Source: Myxococcus landrumus (GTDB lineage: Bacteria > Myxococcota > Myxococcia > Myxococcales > Myxococcaceae). From it: a DNA stretch of 64,000 nucleotides. Both the position numbers and the translations under genes were made by a program. The DNA is taken from assembly GCF_017301635.1 (NCBI RefSeq), contig NZ_CP071091.1, positions 2,368,001 through 2,432,000 of the forward strand, written 5' to 3'. Shown in pieces: positions 51,430 through 60,511 of the stretch. The notes under the pieces were generated by a model. That model was not told where the DNA came from, did no database searches, and saw nothing but the letters and a program-made list of their open reading frames with translations. The first letter of the stretch is position 1; every line of letters begins with the position of its first letter.

Positions 51430-54159
51430 TCAGTGCGCGTCCGCCCAGCTCCGCCCCGAGCCCACATCCACCTTGAGCGGCACCTTGAGCGTGGCCACGT
51501 TCGCCATGCCAGCCGCCACCAGCCCCTTCACCTGTTCCACTTCCGCGTCGGGCGCCTCGAGCAGCAGTTCGTCATGCACCTGCAGCAGCATGACGGTGCG
51601 CAGCCCCTTCGCGCGCAGGTCCGCCTCCACCACCAGCATGGCCTTCTTGATGAGGTCCGCGGCCGTGCCCTGAATCGGCATGTTGATGGCGGCGCGCTCG
51701 GCCGCCTGGGCCACGGCGCGGTTCTTCGACATCAGGTCCGCCATGTAGCGACGGCGCCCGTAGAGCGTCTCCACGTAGCCCGTCTTGCGGGCGTTGTTGA
51801 CGGTGTCCTCCAGGTAGCGGCGGATACCGGCGTAGCGCGTGAAGTAGCGCTCGATGATGTCTCGCGCCGTCTCCTGGGGAATGCCCAGCCGCGTCGACAG
51901 GCCGTGAGGAGACAGGCCGTAGGCGATGCCGAAGTTCACCATCTTCGCCACGCGGCGCTGCTCGCGGTCCACCTGGTCCGGAGCGACGCCGAACACCTCC
52001 GCGGCGGTGCGGCTGTGCACGTCCTCGTCATGCCGGAACGCCTCGATGAGCACGGGGTCATCGGCGATGTGGGCCAGCAGCCGCAGCTCCACCTGGCTGT
52101 AGTCGGCGCTGACCAGTTGATGGCCCTCGGCCGCGACGAAGGCGCGGCGAATCTCGCGGCCCAGCTCCGTGCGCACGGGGATGTTCTGGAGATTCGGGTC
52201 CGTGGACGACAGGCGCCCGGTGGCGGTGGCCGCCTGGTGGTACGTCGTGTGGATGCGCTTGTCGGCCGCCACCAGCGTGGGCAGCGTGTCCAGGTAGGTG
52301 CTCTTGAGCTTGGACAGACTGCGGTACTCGATGATGGCGTTGGGCAGCGGGTGCTCCTCCGCCAGCTTCTCCAGCACCTCCTGGTCCGCGGACGGCCCCG
52401 TCTTGCCGCGCTTGATGATGGGCAGGTTCAAGTCCGTGAAGAGCACCTGCACCAGCTGCGGGTTGGAGCCGATGTTGAACTCGCGGCCCGCGTGTTTGTA
52501 GACCTCCTTCACCTGCGACTCGACGGCCGCGTCCACCTTCACCGAGATGCGCGCGAGCTCCTGCGTGTCCAGGCTCACGCCCCGCCGCTCCATGCGCGCG
52601 AGGATGGGCAGGAGCGGAAGCTCCAGCTCCCGCGCGAGCTGCGCCAGCTTCGCCTCCTCCAGCTCCTTCCACAGCTCCGGCGCCAACCTGCGCGCCGCCT
52701 CCGCGCGCACCGCGAAGCCCGAGGCCAGCTCCTCCGGCGAGTGGTCCGCCAGCGGCCGGTCCTTCTTCCCGCGCTTGCCCTCCGCCGCCGGGGGCAGCCC
52801 CGGCAGCTCCGAGGCCAGCCGCTCCCGGGCCAGGTCCACGAGCGCGTGCTCGCGGCGCGACGGGTTGAGCAGGTAGCTCAAGAGCTCCACGTCGTCATGG
52901 GCCCCGCCCAGCTCGATTCCCTCGTTCGCCAGCACCAGGGTGAGGGCCTTGAGGTCATGCCCGCCCTTCTTCACCGCCGGGTCCTCCAGCACGCCCTTCA
53001 TCGCGGCGGTGAAGGCATCGGGCCGCACCTGCGTCGCCCCAAGCACCCCGTGACGCAGCGGCACGTAGTGGAGGGTCGCATCCGGAAGCGCCAGGCCCAC
53101 GCCCACCAGCTTCGCGGCGAAGGGCATCCCCTCGTAGGCGGGAATCACGCTGACGGAGCCCGCGGCGCGCACGGCTTCCGCCAGCGCCTGGAGCTCCGCG
53201 TCGGTGGTGACCAGCGCGGTGGCGGTGGCCAGCGGCGCGGGCTTCTCCCTCGCGGGCTCGGCGGACGTGGACTCCGTCGCCCCCTGCTGGGGGAGCTCCT
53301 TGAGCAGCGCGTAGAACTCCAGCTCCGTGAAGAGCTCCCGGGCCTTCGCGGCGTCCGGCGCCTTGCGCGTCAGCTCCGCGACGCGGACATCCAGCGGCAG
53401 GTCCATCTTGAAGGACACGAGCTGCCGGGCGAGCAGGAGGCTGTCGCGGTGCGAGGCGATGGCGTCCCGAATCTTGGGCTTCTTCACCTCGGCCAGCCGT
53501 GACAACAGAGTGTCCACGTCGCCAAACTGTTGGATGAGCTCCGTGGCCGTCTTGGGGCCGATGCCCGGCACCTTGGCCACGTTGTCCACCGCGTCGCCGA
53601 TGAGCGCCAGGTAGTCGCGCATCTGCCGGGGCTCGATGCCCAGCCGCTCCTTCACCTCCGCGGGCCCGGTGTGCACTTCCTTCATCGGGTCGAACAGGCG
53701 CACGTCCTCATCCACGATTTGGATGAAGTCCTTGTCCCCGGTGACGACCTGGACCTGGAACCCTTCCGCCCGGGCCTTCTGGGAGAGCGTGCCGATGACG
53801 TCGTCGGCCTCCCAGCCCGGCATCTCCAGCACGGGCAGGTTGAGCGCCTCCGTCACGCGGCGGATGAGCCCGAACTGCGGCACCAGGTCCTCGGGAGGAC
53901 CTTCGCGGTGCGCCTTGTAGTTGGGGTCGAGCTTCTGTCGCTCCGCGCGGCTCTCCTTGTCGAAGGCGAGCGCCACGTGGGTGGGCTTCAAGTCCCGAAG
54001 CGCCTTGAGCACCATGCGCGTGAAGCCGAGCACGGCATTGGTGGGCACGCCCTTGCTCGTCGTGAGCGGCGGGATGGCGTGGTAGGCGCGGAAGATGAAG
54101 CCGGACGCGTCGATGAGGACCAGGGTGGGCGCGGAGCGCGGAGGGCTGGTGTCGGCCAT
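51430..54159 (-). CDS. polA: DNA polymerase I
   Basis: This 909-residue family A polymerase acts in Okazaki fragment maturation and repair synthesis. The N-terminal 5'-3' exonuclease (about 1-290) is complete (LVLIDASGFIFRAYHA, then GWEADDVIGTL, then VTGDKDF, then GDAVDNVAKVPGIGPKTA). The polymerase motifs are intact: A, VSADYSQVELR near residue 687; B, RRVAKMVNFGIAYG near 740; C, QVHDELL near 862. The middle 3'-5' exonuclease-like domain lacks the DxE motif (it reads VSVIPAYEG), so proofreading is probably lost, as in Taq and Bacillus Pol I. The gene is downstream of, and in line with, the FHA genes, with a 44-bp gap. Confidence 0.97.
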   Translation of the reverse strand: MADTSPPRSAPTLVLIDASGFIFRAYHAIPPLTTSKGVPTNAVLGFTRMVLKALRDLKPTHVALAFDKESRAERQKLDPNYKAHREGPPEDLVPQFGLIRRVTEALNLPVLEMPGWEADDVIGTLSQKARAEGFQVQVVTGDKDFIQIVDEDVRLFDPMKEVHTGPAEVKERLGIEPRQMRDYLALIGDAVDNVAKVPGIGPKTATELIQQFGDVDTLLSRLAEVKKPKIRDAIASHRDSLLLARQLVSFKMDLPLDVRVAELTRKAPDAAKARELFTELEFYALLKELPQQGATESTSAEPAREKPAPLATATALVTTDAELQALAEAVRAAGSVSVIPAYEGMPFAAKLVGVGLALPDATLHYVPLRHGVLGATQVRPDAFTAAMKGVLEDPAVKKGGHDLKALTLVLANEGIELGGAHDDVELLSYLLNPSRREHALVDLARERLASELPGLPPAAEGKRGKKDRPLADHSPEELASGFAVRAEAARRLAPELWKELEEAKLAQLARELELPLLPILARMERRGVSLDTQELARISVKVDAAVESQVKEVYKHAGREFNIGSNPQLVQVLFTDLNLPIIKRGKTGPSADQEVLEKLAEEHPLPNAIIEYRSLSKLKSTYLDTLPTLVAADKRIHTTYHQAATATGRLSSTDPNLQNIPVRTELGREIRRAFVAAEGHQLVSADYSQVELRLLAHIADDPVLIEAFRHDEDVHSRTAAEVFGVAPDQVDREQRRVAKMVNFGIAYGLSPHGLSTRLGIPQETARDIIERYFTRYAGIRRYLEDTVNNARKTGYVETLYGRRRYMADLMSKNRAVAQAAERAAINMPIQGTAADLIKKAMLVVEADLRAKGLRTVMLLQVHDELLLEAPDAEVEQVKGLVAAGMANVATLKVPLKVDVGSGRSWADAH

Positions 54160-54203
54160 GCCCCGTGCCTAGCGCGCCCGCCCCTCCCTGTCCATGTCGC
54201 GCG

Positions 54204-56438
54204 CTACGGGCAGCCCAGCTCCTTCTTCTTGGCGACGACCATGTCCTCCACGCCGTCTCCCTTGACGGCCAGGTCCAGCACGATGGCCAGCTCGCCGCAG
54301 GAGCTCGCGCCTCGGAACGTGTTGAGCGCCAGGGTGGAGCAGTAGCCCGCCGCCTTGTTGAGGTCCGAGTTGCCCGCGTAGAAGCTGAAGCCCAGCTTCC
54401 ACAGCTTGCACCCGCGGCGCTTGTCCTCGCGGTCCGCCCAGTGCCTGCCGCGCTGGTACGCCTTGTCCGCCATGTCCTGGAGGATGCTGCGCCGGTAGAA
54501 CGACGGCTTGGACTCCGCCAGCTCCAGCATCAGCGACTTGTCCACTTCCAGCGCTTCACGCAGCGGCTCCGCGGCCTTCTCCGGGTCATCCGCGGCCAGG
54601 TAGCTCTGCCCGCTCTTGAAGAGCTGATCCACCGTGGACATCGTCTTCATCATCTCGTCCGCCGCGGCGTGGAACTGCGCGGACTCGTAGTTGGAGCGCA
54701 GCTTCTGGAGCGTGGCCAGCGCCTCGCTGCCGCGGCCGAACCAGTAGTCCATCATCGCCGCCTGCATCAGCTTGTTGGTGTAGCGCTTGTTCACCGCCTC
54801 CTGCACCACCACCTTCGGGTCCGTGGGCAGGTTGTCGCGGTTGAGCACCTCCGCCACCGGGCACGTCCACGGAATCGCGTTGGGGTCCAGCTTCAGGCGC
54901 GAGATGAGGAACTTCACGAAGAGCGGGTCCTTGGGACGCCACTCGTTCTTGCGCAGGCGGCCCTCCAACCTCAGCGTGAAGCCCAGGGGCGGCTGCAGGT
55001 CGTCGCGCGGCTGGTTCTGGCACCACACCGCCATGTACGTCTGGCAGCGAGGCACCGCGGCGCTCCACTGCGAATCGCGCAGGTAGCGCTTGCAGTCGTC
55101 CTGCGCGCGCCGGGTCACCTGCTCGGCGGCCTCGCTCGCCTTCGAGCGGGCGCGACGGAAGTACTCACTCTCCCTCGGAATCTTCCGGAAGGACTCCAGC
55201 GCCTCCTCCGGCTTGAGGCGCTGCAGCAGCTTCTCGCCCGTGGAGTAGTGCCCATAGGCCTCACCCTCCAGCTTGATGCGGCGGATGAGGGTGTTGGCGT
55301 CCGTGTTGATGGGGTCGATGTCCAGGACCTGCGAACACGTCTGCTCGGCCTTGGCCCAGTTGGGTGCGCCCAGCTCGCTGGAGGCATAGGAGCGGCACTC
55401 GCTGAGCAGGTCCTGCACCTGCTGCGCGGGGTCCGCATTCCCAGCCTGCCCCACGGGCATCGCGCCCTCCGCCGGCGTGCCCGGCAGCATCGCCTTGACG
55501 ATGCCCGCCAGGAGCAGCACGCCCACGACACCACCGCCCACCATGAGCAGCTTCTTGCGCCGGTCCGCGTCTCCCCCGCCCTGCGCCGCGTCGCGCCGGC
55601 GGCTGGGAGGCGCGGCACCCGCGCCTCGTCGAGAGGGCGCGGCGGACTCCGCGGCTTGAGGCGCCTCGAACGCCAGCTCCACCACTCCGAACTGAAGCTG
55701 GTCTCCCGCCTGGAGCTCCACGGGCTCTGGCCCCAACGGGTCACCGTTGAGCAACGTGCCGTTGGCGCTGCCCAGGTCCCTCACGATGACGCCGGCGCTG
55801 GTCGCCTCCAGCTCCGCGTGCTTGCGGCTGACCGAGTCATCCTCCAGCACGATGCCCGCAGGAGGCAGCCGCCCCACGAGCACCTTGCCCTTGAGCGGAT
55901 ACGTCTTGCCCGCCCACGGTCCCACCATGCCGCGCAGCATGGGCCCGCTGCTGGCCCCTGGAGGCGTCCCCACGGGCTTCGCGGGCCGCTTCGCCAGCGC
56001 CCCACCCGCCGGAGCACCGCTGCCCGGAGCCTTCGCCGTCTTGATGCTGGGAAGCGCCCGCGTGGAGCGAGCCCCCGCCCCTTCCGCGCCCACCGGCATG
56101 CCCTCCGGCGGCGCCGACTTGGGGGACCGGCGCGAGCCCGAGCCACGCGCGGGCGCGGCCTTGAGCAGCAGCGTGTAGTCCCCGAGCACCACCTCGGACT
56201 GGGGCGTGAGCGCGGTGGGCTCGCCGATGCGCTCACCGTCCACGAACGTGCCGTTGGCGCTGCCCAGGTCCTCGATGAAGACCGTGCCGGCCTCGGAGAA
56301 GACGCGCGCGTGCGTCCGCGACACGCCTCCCTCGGTGAGCAGGATGTCACAGCCCGGCTGGCGGCCCAGCTTCAGCTCGCCAGCGACTTCGTACTCGTTC
56401 TCCGTGCCATCAGGCAGACGGACGACCAGGGTGGACAT
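54204..56438 (-). CDS. Double-FHA single-pass membrane protein with helical C-terminal region
   Basis: This 744-residue protein has two N-terminal FHA domains (about 20-90: LGRQPGCDILLTEGGVSRTHA, here in one family-typical run split by its GR and SRTHA elements; and about 175-255: VGRLPPAGIVLEDDSVSRKH). FHA domains bind phosphothreonine peptides, and the GR, SRxH and NG residues are all present in both. An Ala/Pro/Ser linker separates them. A membrane segment (LLMVGGGVVGVLLLAGIVKA) follows at about 295-316. The remaining 420 residues are helical and TPR-like with several Cys and no catalytic motif. The start ATG lies 6 bp after the stop of the FHA-CpaF gene, so it is co-translated with the secretion ATPase and likely part of the same machine. 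Confidence 0.85.
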   Translation of the reverse strand: MSTLVVRLPDGTENEYEVAGELKLGRQPGCDILLTEGGVSRTHARVFSEAGTVFIEDLGSANGTFVDGERIGEPTALTPQSEVVLGDYTLLLKAAPARGSGSRRSPKSAPPEGMPVGAEGAGARSTRALPSIKTAKAPGSGAPAGGALAKRPAKPVGTPPGASSGPMLRGMVGPWAGKTYPLKGKVLVGRLPPAGIVLEDDSVSRKHAELEATSAGVIVRDLGSANGTLLNGDPLGPEPVELQAGDQLQFGVVELAFEAPQAAESAAPSRRGAGAAPPSRRRDAAQGGGDADRRKKLLMVGGGVVGVLLLAGIVKAMLPGTPAEGAMPVGQAGNADPAQQVQDLLSECRSYASSELGAPNWAKAEQTCSQVLDIDPINTDANTLIRRIKLEGEAYGHYSTGEKLLQRLKPEEALESFRKIPRESEYFRRARSKASEAAEQVTRRAQDDCKRYLRDSQWSAAVPRCQTYMAVWCQNQPRDDLQPPLGFTLRLEGRLRKNEWRPKDPLFVKFLISRLKLDPNAIPWTCPVAEVLNRDNLPTDPKVVVQEAVNKRYTNKLMQAAMMDYWFGRGSEALATLQKLRSNYESAQFHAAADEMMKTMSTVDQLFKSGQSYLAADDPEKAAEPLREALEVDKSLMLELAESKPSFYRRSILQDMADKAYQRGRHWADREDKRRGCKLWKLGFSFYAGNSDLNKAAGYCSTLALNTFRGASSCGELAIVLDLAVKGDGVEDMVVAKKKELGCP

Positions 56439-56444
56439 GGCGCG

Positions 56445-58229
56445 TCAGTCCTCGCGGAAGATGCTCATGTTGACGGGGATGCCTTTGCGCTGAAGCTCGT
56501 CGTAGAACTTCGGCACGAAGCCGGACGCCACGAAGCGGCCACGCACCTTGTGGTCCTCCGTGAAGCCATCCTGCTTGTAATAGAAGATGTCCTGGAGCGT
56601 GACGATGTCCACCTCCATGCCGGACACCTCCGTGACGAAGCAGATCTTCCGGGTGCCGTCGGAGAAGCGCGTCTGCTGCACAATCATGTGCACCGCGCTG
56701 GCGATCTGCTCACGGATGGCCTTCACCGGCAGCTCCATGCCGGACATGAGCACCATCGTCTCCAGCCGGGCGATGGCGTCACGCGGCGTGTTCGCGTGCA
56801 GCGTGGTGAGCGAGCCGTCATGGCCCGTGTTCATCGCCTGGAGCATGTCCAGCGTCTCACCGGAGCGGCACTCGCCCACGACGATGCGGTCGGGCCGCAT
56901 GCGCAGGCAGTTCTTCACCAGGTCGCGGATGGTGATGGCGCCCTTGCCTTCCAGGTTGGGCGGACGGCTCTCCAGCTGAACCCAGTGGTCCTGGGGAAGC
57001 TGCAGCTCCGCGGCGTCCTCCACCGTGACGATGCGCTCGCTGTCCGGGATGAAGGCGCTGATGATGTTGAGCGTCGTCGTCTTCCCGGAACCGGTGCCTC
57101 CGGAGATGACGATGTTGCGCCGGGCCTTGACGCACATCTCCAGGAACTCGGCCATCTGCGCCGTGAGCGTCTTGTACTTGATGAGGTCCTGGATCTTCAG
57201 CGAGTCCTTCTTGAACTTGCGGATGGTGATGCAGGGCCCCTTCAACGCCAGCGGAGGGATGATGGCGTTGACGCGGCTGCCGTCCTTGAGGCGCGCGTCC
57301 ACCAACGGGCTGGACTCGTCGATGCGGCGGCCGATGGGCGCCACGATTCGCTCGATGACGCCGAGCACCGCTTGGTTCGACGAGAACGTCTTCTCCGACA
57401 GCGTCAGCTTGCCCTTGCGCTCGATGTAGATCTGGTTGGCGTGGTTCACCATGATCTCGCTGATCTCATCCGACGCGAGGAACGCCTCGAGGGGCCCCAG
57501 GCCCAGCGCCTCGTTGATGACGTCGGTGAGCAGCTCCTCCCGGTCCACATCCTCCGGGAGCTCTCCGTCCGCCTCCATCTGGTCGATGATGTCGCGGATG
57601 GCCTTCTCGGTCCGCCGCCACAGCTCGTCGTCGCCCAGGCGGTCCATGTCCATGCGGCGCAAATCGAGGTACTCGATGAGCCGGTCATGGATCTCCTTCT
57701 GGAGCCGCGTGTAGCGCTCCTGACGGGGGTCCACCTTCTTCTTGTTCTTGGCCAGCGCGGAGGCCATGGACGCGGGCATGCGCCCCGCAACGGGAGCCGG
57801 TGCGGGCGCGGGAGGAGGCTCCTCCTCTTCGTACGGAGGCTCGTCCTCGTACGGCTCCTCCTCCGGGTAGCCCTCATCACCCTGGTCGTCGTAGGCCTCT
57901 TCTTCCTGGCCCGCGCGAGTCATCGCGGGGCCCGCGTCCTCCAGGGGCTCCACGTTGATGATGTAGTCGCCGATGTAGATTTCATCCGTCGGCTTCAGCA
58001 CCTGCGGAGCGGCGATCTTCTTGCCGTTCACGAAGGTGCCGTTCGTGGACTTCATATCCACGATGATGCACTTGCCATCCTTGGCGACGATGCGGGAGTG
58101 GTACTTCGAGACATTGCCCTTCGCGAGCATGATGTCATTGCCGGGCAGCCGACCGATGGTGATTTCCGGCTTGTGGTACTCGCGCTGCTCGGTCCCGCCG
58201 CCCTTTTCCGCGAGGGTGATCAAAAACAT
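56445..58229 (-). CDS. FHA-CpaF/TadA-type secretion ATPase
   Basis: This 594-residue fusion has an N-terminal FHA domain (about 1-95: IGRLPGNDIMLAKGNVSKYHS, with S-x-x-H and STNGTF), a very acidic Glu/Pro/Tyr linker (about 100-150), then a full CpaF/TadA/VirB11-family ATPase. Walker A GGTGSGKTTT is near residue 375 and the Walker B region reads RIVVGECRSGETLDMLQAMNTGH. CpaF powers assembly of Flp/Tad pili or related type II/IV secretion. ATG 58229 (MFLITLAEKGG) was preferred because FHA proteins usually start so; a GTG at 58259 would add ten residues. It is followed directly by the double-FHA gene and preceded by the secretin gene. Confidence 0.92.
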   Translation of the reverse strand: MFLITLAEKGGGTEQREYHKPEITIGRLPGNDIMLAKGNVSKYHSRIVAKDGKCIIVDMKSTNGTFVNGKKIAAPQVLKPTDEIYIGDYIINVEPLEDAGPAMTRAGQEEEAYDDQGDEGYPEEEPYEDEPPYEEEEPPPAPAPAPVAGRMPASMASALAKNKKKVDPRQERYTRLQKEIHDRLIEYLDLRRMDMDRLGDDELWRRTEKAIRDIIDQMEADGELPEDVDREELLTDVINEALGLGPLEAFLASDEISEIMVNHANQIYIERKGKLTLSEKTFSSNQAVLGVIERIVAPIGRRIDESSPLVDARLKDGSRVNAIIPPLALKGPCITIRKFKKDSLKIQDLIKYKTLTAQMAEFLEMCVKARRNIVISGGTGSGKTTTLNIISAFIPDSERIVTVEDAAELQLPQDHWVQLESRPPNLEGKGAITIRDLVKNCLRMRPDRIVVGECRSGETLDMLQAMNTGHDGSLTTLHANTPRDAIARLETMVLMSGMELPVKAIREQIASAVHMIVQQTRFSDGTRKICFVTEVSGMEVDIVTLQDIFYYKQDGFTEDHKVRGRFVASGFVPKFYDELQRKGIPVNMSIFRED

Positions 58230-58347
58230 GGGGCGGATGGTAGCAAGCACCCCTCTCACCTCAAAGCGTCAGCAGACGTGGAAAGTCCGCCCGCAAAGCC
58301 GACGGGCCGGCACCCGCCTCACGAGGAGGAGGGTCCGGCCCGTCCAA

Positions 58348-58367
58348 GGGCCCCCGAAAAGGGGCCC
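58348..58367 (-). terminator. Hairpin between the secretin and ATPase genes
   Basis: GGGCCCC (58348-58354) and GGGGCCC (58361-58367) flank a 6-nt loop (CGAAAA), 27 bp downstream of the secretin stop. It may reduce read-through into the ATPase gene or protect the upstream mRNA. There is no U-tract. Confidence 0.5.
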
Positions 58368-58393
58368 AGCGACCAGGTGCCGCGAGCGGCGCC

Positions 58394-59842
58394 TCAGTCG
58401 AAGATGTTGAAGTTCACCTCGGAGCGCGCCTGCTTGTAGCGGCTCTTCACGTCCTCGATGATGGTCCGGACCTTGTCGGAATCCGGGTTCACGATGCGCG
58501 GCGTGACGAAGATGACCAGCTCGCGCTTGGTGGAGTCGAAGCCACGGCTCTTGAAGAGCTCGCCCACGATGGGGATGTGACCCAGGCCCGGAATCTTCGA
58601 CACGGCCTTCTGCTCGTCGTGGCTGAACACGCCGGACAGGACGATGGTCTCACCGTGGCGCACGGTGACGTTCGTCTTCACCTTGCGGGTCCGGAAGCCA
58701 GGAACCGTGGACGAACCACCGATGGACACCGCGACGGAGGTGTCGATTTCAGAGGCCTCGGCCTCGATCTCCGTCTGGATGTTGCCGTTGCGGTCCGCCG
58801 TGGGGCGCAGGTTCAGGATGACGCCGTACTTCTTGTACTCGATGGAGAACTGGTTGTTGGTGATGAGGGGAATCGGGACCTCGCCACCCGCCAGGAACTC
58901 CGCCTTCTCACCGCTGGCGCACACCAGCTTGGGCTGGGCGAGCAGGCGGCCGTAGCCGTCGTTGCCCTGGAAGCCGATGGAGAAGTCCGCGCCCGCCGTC
59001 AGGCCGATGTTGGAGCCGCCCTGACCGAAGGTGCCCGGGAAGAGCTCCTGGGTGATGGACGCCGCGGCCGTCGCCGAGCCGGCGATGTCCAACGGGTAGC
59101 GGATGCCGTAGCGGTCACGGCTGTTGCGGCGGATTTCAACGAACTGGACCTCGGAGAGAATCATCCGCTTGATGCCGACGACGAGCAGGTTCTCCACCTT
59201 CTCGCCAATGGCCTTGGTGATGAGCTCCGCCTTCTGCAGGTCCTGCTGGCTCTCCACGGAGCCCTCCAGGAAGATGGTGGCACCCACCACGTTGGCCTGG
59301 ACGTTCTTCAGGCCGCCCTTCTGGAAGGCCGCGTTGAGGTTCTGCGCCACCAGCTTCTTGGCGTTGGGGGCAATCTTCACGAACGACTTCACGTTCGGAT
59401 ACAGGCCCACCACCTGCTCGATGCGGTCCGCGTCCTGCGTGGTGTAGGCCTGACCGTCCAGATAGATGCGGTCACCCACCATGCGGACGGAGACGCCCTC
59501 GATTTCACCGAGGAGCCGCTTGATTTCGGCGATGACGTCGTTGGGGTCCTGCTTGCGGACGTTGATGAGATAGCTGGCGCGCTGACCCGTGGTCTTCCAG
59601 ATGAGCAGCGTGGTCTTGCCTTCGGCCTGACCGGTGACGAGCAGCTGTCCTGAGCCGAGCGTCTTCACCTCGGCGATGGACGGGTCGCCAAGGGCCACCT
59701 TGCTGAGGCCCGGAATGGTGAGCACCTTTTGGGCACCCACTCCCAGGCTGACGGAAGTGCCGTCCTGGGCCAGGGCAGAGCCGCTGGCCACCAGGGCAAC
59801 AAGCGCGCCAAGCGCGGCGGCATGCGTGAAGCGTGTGAACAT
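58394..59842 (-). CDS. CpaC/RcpA-type outer-membrane secretin
   Basis: This 482-residue protein has a signal peptide (1-25, ending GSALAQ). An N-terminal pilus/secretin domain contains LGVGAQKVLTIPGLSKVALG and GKTTLLIW, followed by a BON-like region. The C-terminal secretin beta-barrel domain reads AQPKLVCASGEKAEFLAGGEVPIP (split by eye at GGE), then YGVILNLRPTADRNG, then PGLGHIPIVGELFKS and RELVIFVTPRIV. It would form the multimeric outer-membrane channel of a Tad/Flp-like pilus or secretion system. The start ATG is at 59842, 29 bp after the prepilin peptidase stop, and the order CpaA-CpaC-CpaF matches tad loci. CpaB, TadB/TadC and a pilin gene are not in the window. Confidence 0.92.
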   Translation of the reverse strand: MFTRFTHAAALGALVALVASGSALAQDGTSVSLGVGAQKVLTIPGLSKVALGDPSIAEVKTLGSGQLLVTGQAEGKTTLLIWKTTGQRASYLINVRKQDPNDVIAEIKRLLGEIEGVSVRMVGDRIYLDGQAYTTQDADRIEQVVGLYPNVKSFVKIAPNAKKLVAQNLNAAFQKGGLKNVQANVVGATIFLEGSVESQQDLQKAELITKAIGEKVENLLVVGIKRMILSEVQFVEIRRNSRDRYGIRYPLDIAGSATAAASITQELFPGTFGQGGSNIGLTAGADFSIGFQGNDGYGRLLAQPKLVCASGEKAEFLAGGEVPIPLITNNQFSIEYKKYGVILNLRPTADRNGNIQTEIEAEASEIDTSVAVSIGGSSTVPGFRTRKVKTNVTVRHGETIVLSGVFSHDEQKAVSKIPGLGHIPIVGELFKSRGFDSTKRELVIFVTPRIVNPDSDKVRTIIEDVKSRYKQARSEVNFNIFD

Positions 59843-59871
59843 CGTGAGTGTCCCCTCTCCCTAGTCTCGAG

Positions 59872-60408
59872 CTAACCCAAGCTTTGTTGCTGCCACCACA
59901 ACGCCCAGAAAGTTCCAAGCGCGATGGCCACCCCGTAGGGAATGTGTCGCTGCTCAGTGGGCCGCGCGTCCGAGCGCGCCAGGTGCAGTCGCACCGCCCA
60001 GCGCCGCAGCGCCGCCGCCACCGTGTCCCAGACCGCCCCTTGCCACAGGAGCGAGACGACCGCCTGGGCAGCGCCCACCAGGGAGATGAACGCAGCGGCC
60101 GCCATGGACGCCGGAAAACCCAGCACGGCGCCCACCCCTCCCATCAACTTCACATCACCCCACCCCATCCGCCCCCGGAGCGCCGCTGGCACCAGCAGCA
60201 GTGACAGGCCCACGCCCGACACCAGCCCGCTGATGAGCCCCTGGTCCAACCCTCCCACCCCTTCGGTGGCAAGGCGCACTCCCAGCCCCACCGCCATCAG
60301 CGGGTAGGTGACCACGTCGAGGATCTCCCGGCGCAACACATCCGTTACCACCGAGATCACCAGGGCCACTCCAAGGACCGTCCACAGCGCGATGTGTCCA
60401 GGCGTCAT
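59872..60408 (-). CDS. Prepilin peptidase, A24 family (CpaA-like)
   Basis: This 178-residue polytopic membrane protease belongs to the A24A/CpaA group that trims the leader peptide from Flp-type prepilins. The two catalytic aspartates are visible: one in ISVVTDVLRREI (about residue 22) and one in the GWGDVKLMGG motif (about 84). It lacks the N-terminal methylase domain of PilD, as is normal for CpaA. At least four hydrophobic segments are present. It precedes the secretin gene and probably shares its transcript. The start ATG at 60408 leaves about 100 bp to the upstream FHA gene. Confidence 0.9.
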   Translation of the reverse strand: MTPGHIALWTVLGVALVISVVTDVLRREILDVVTYPLMAVGLGVRLATEGVGGLDQGLISGLVSGVGLSLLLVPAALRGRMGWGDVKLMGGVGAVLGFPASMAAAAFISLVGAAQAVVSLLWQGAVWDTVAAALRRWAVRLHLARSDARPTEQRHIPYGVAIALGTFWALWWQQQSLG

Positions 60409-60486
60409 CCGTCGCCTGTCCCATTCGCGTCCAGGCGTTCGGTATCAAACCAGGGACGCCCGGAGGCCGTCAATTGGCGAACAGCG

Positions 60487-60510
60487 AGAGGCCCCCGAAG
60501 AAAGGGGCTC
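60487..60510 (-). terminator. Hairpin downstream of the small FHA gene
   Basis: GAG-GCCCC (about 60487-60495) pairs with GGGGCTC (60504-60510) with one bulge, two bases beyond the FHA stop on the - strand. It may partly separate the FHA gene from the pilus genes. Confidence 0.4.
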
Positions 60511-60511
60511 C

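Noticed and set aside
51310..58439. Large + strand open frames (730 and 1424 residues) opposite polA and the FHA/CpaF genes
   Set aside because: His/Arg/Leu-rich low-complexity translations without domains, while the - strand frames encode complete, recognisable proteins.
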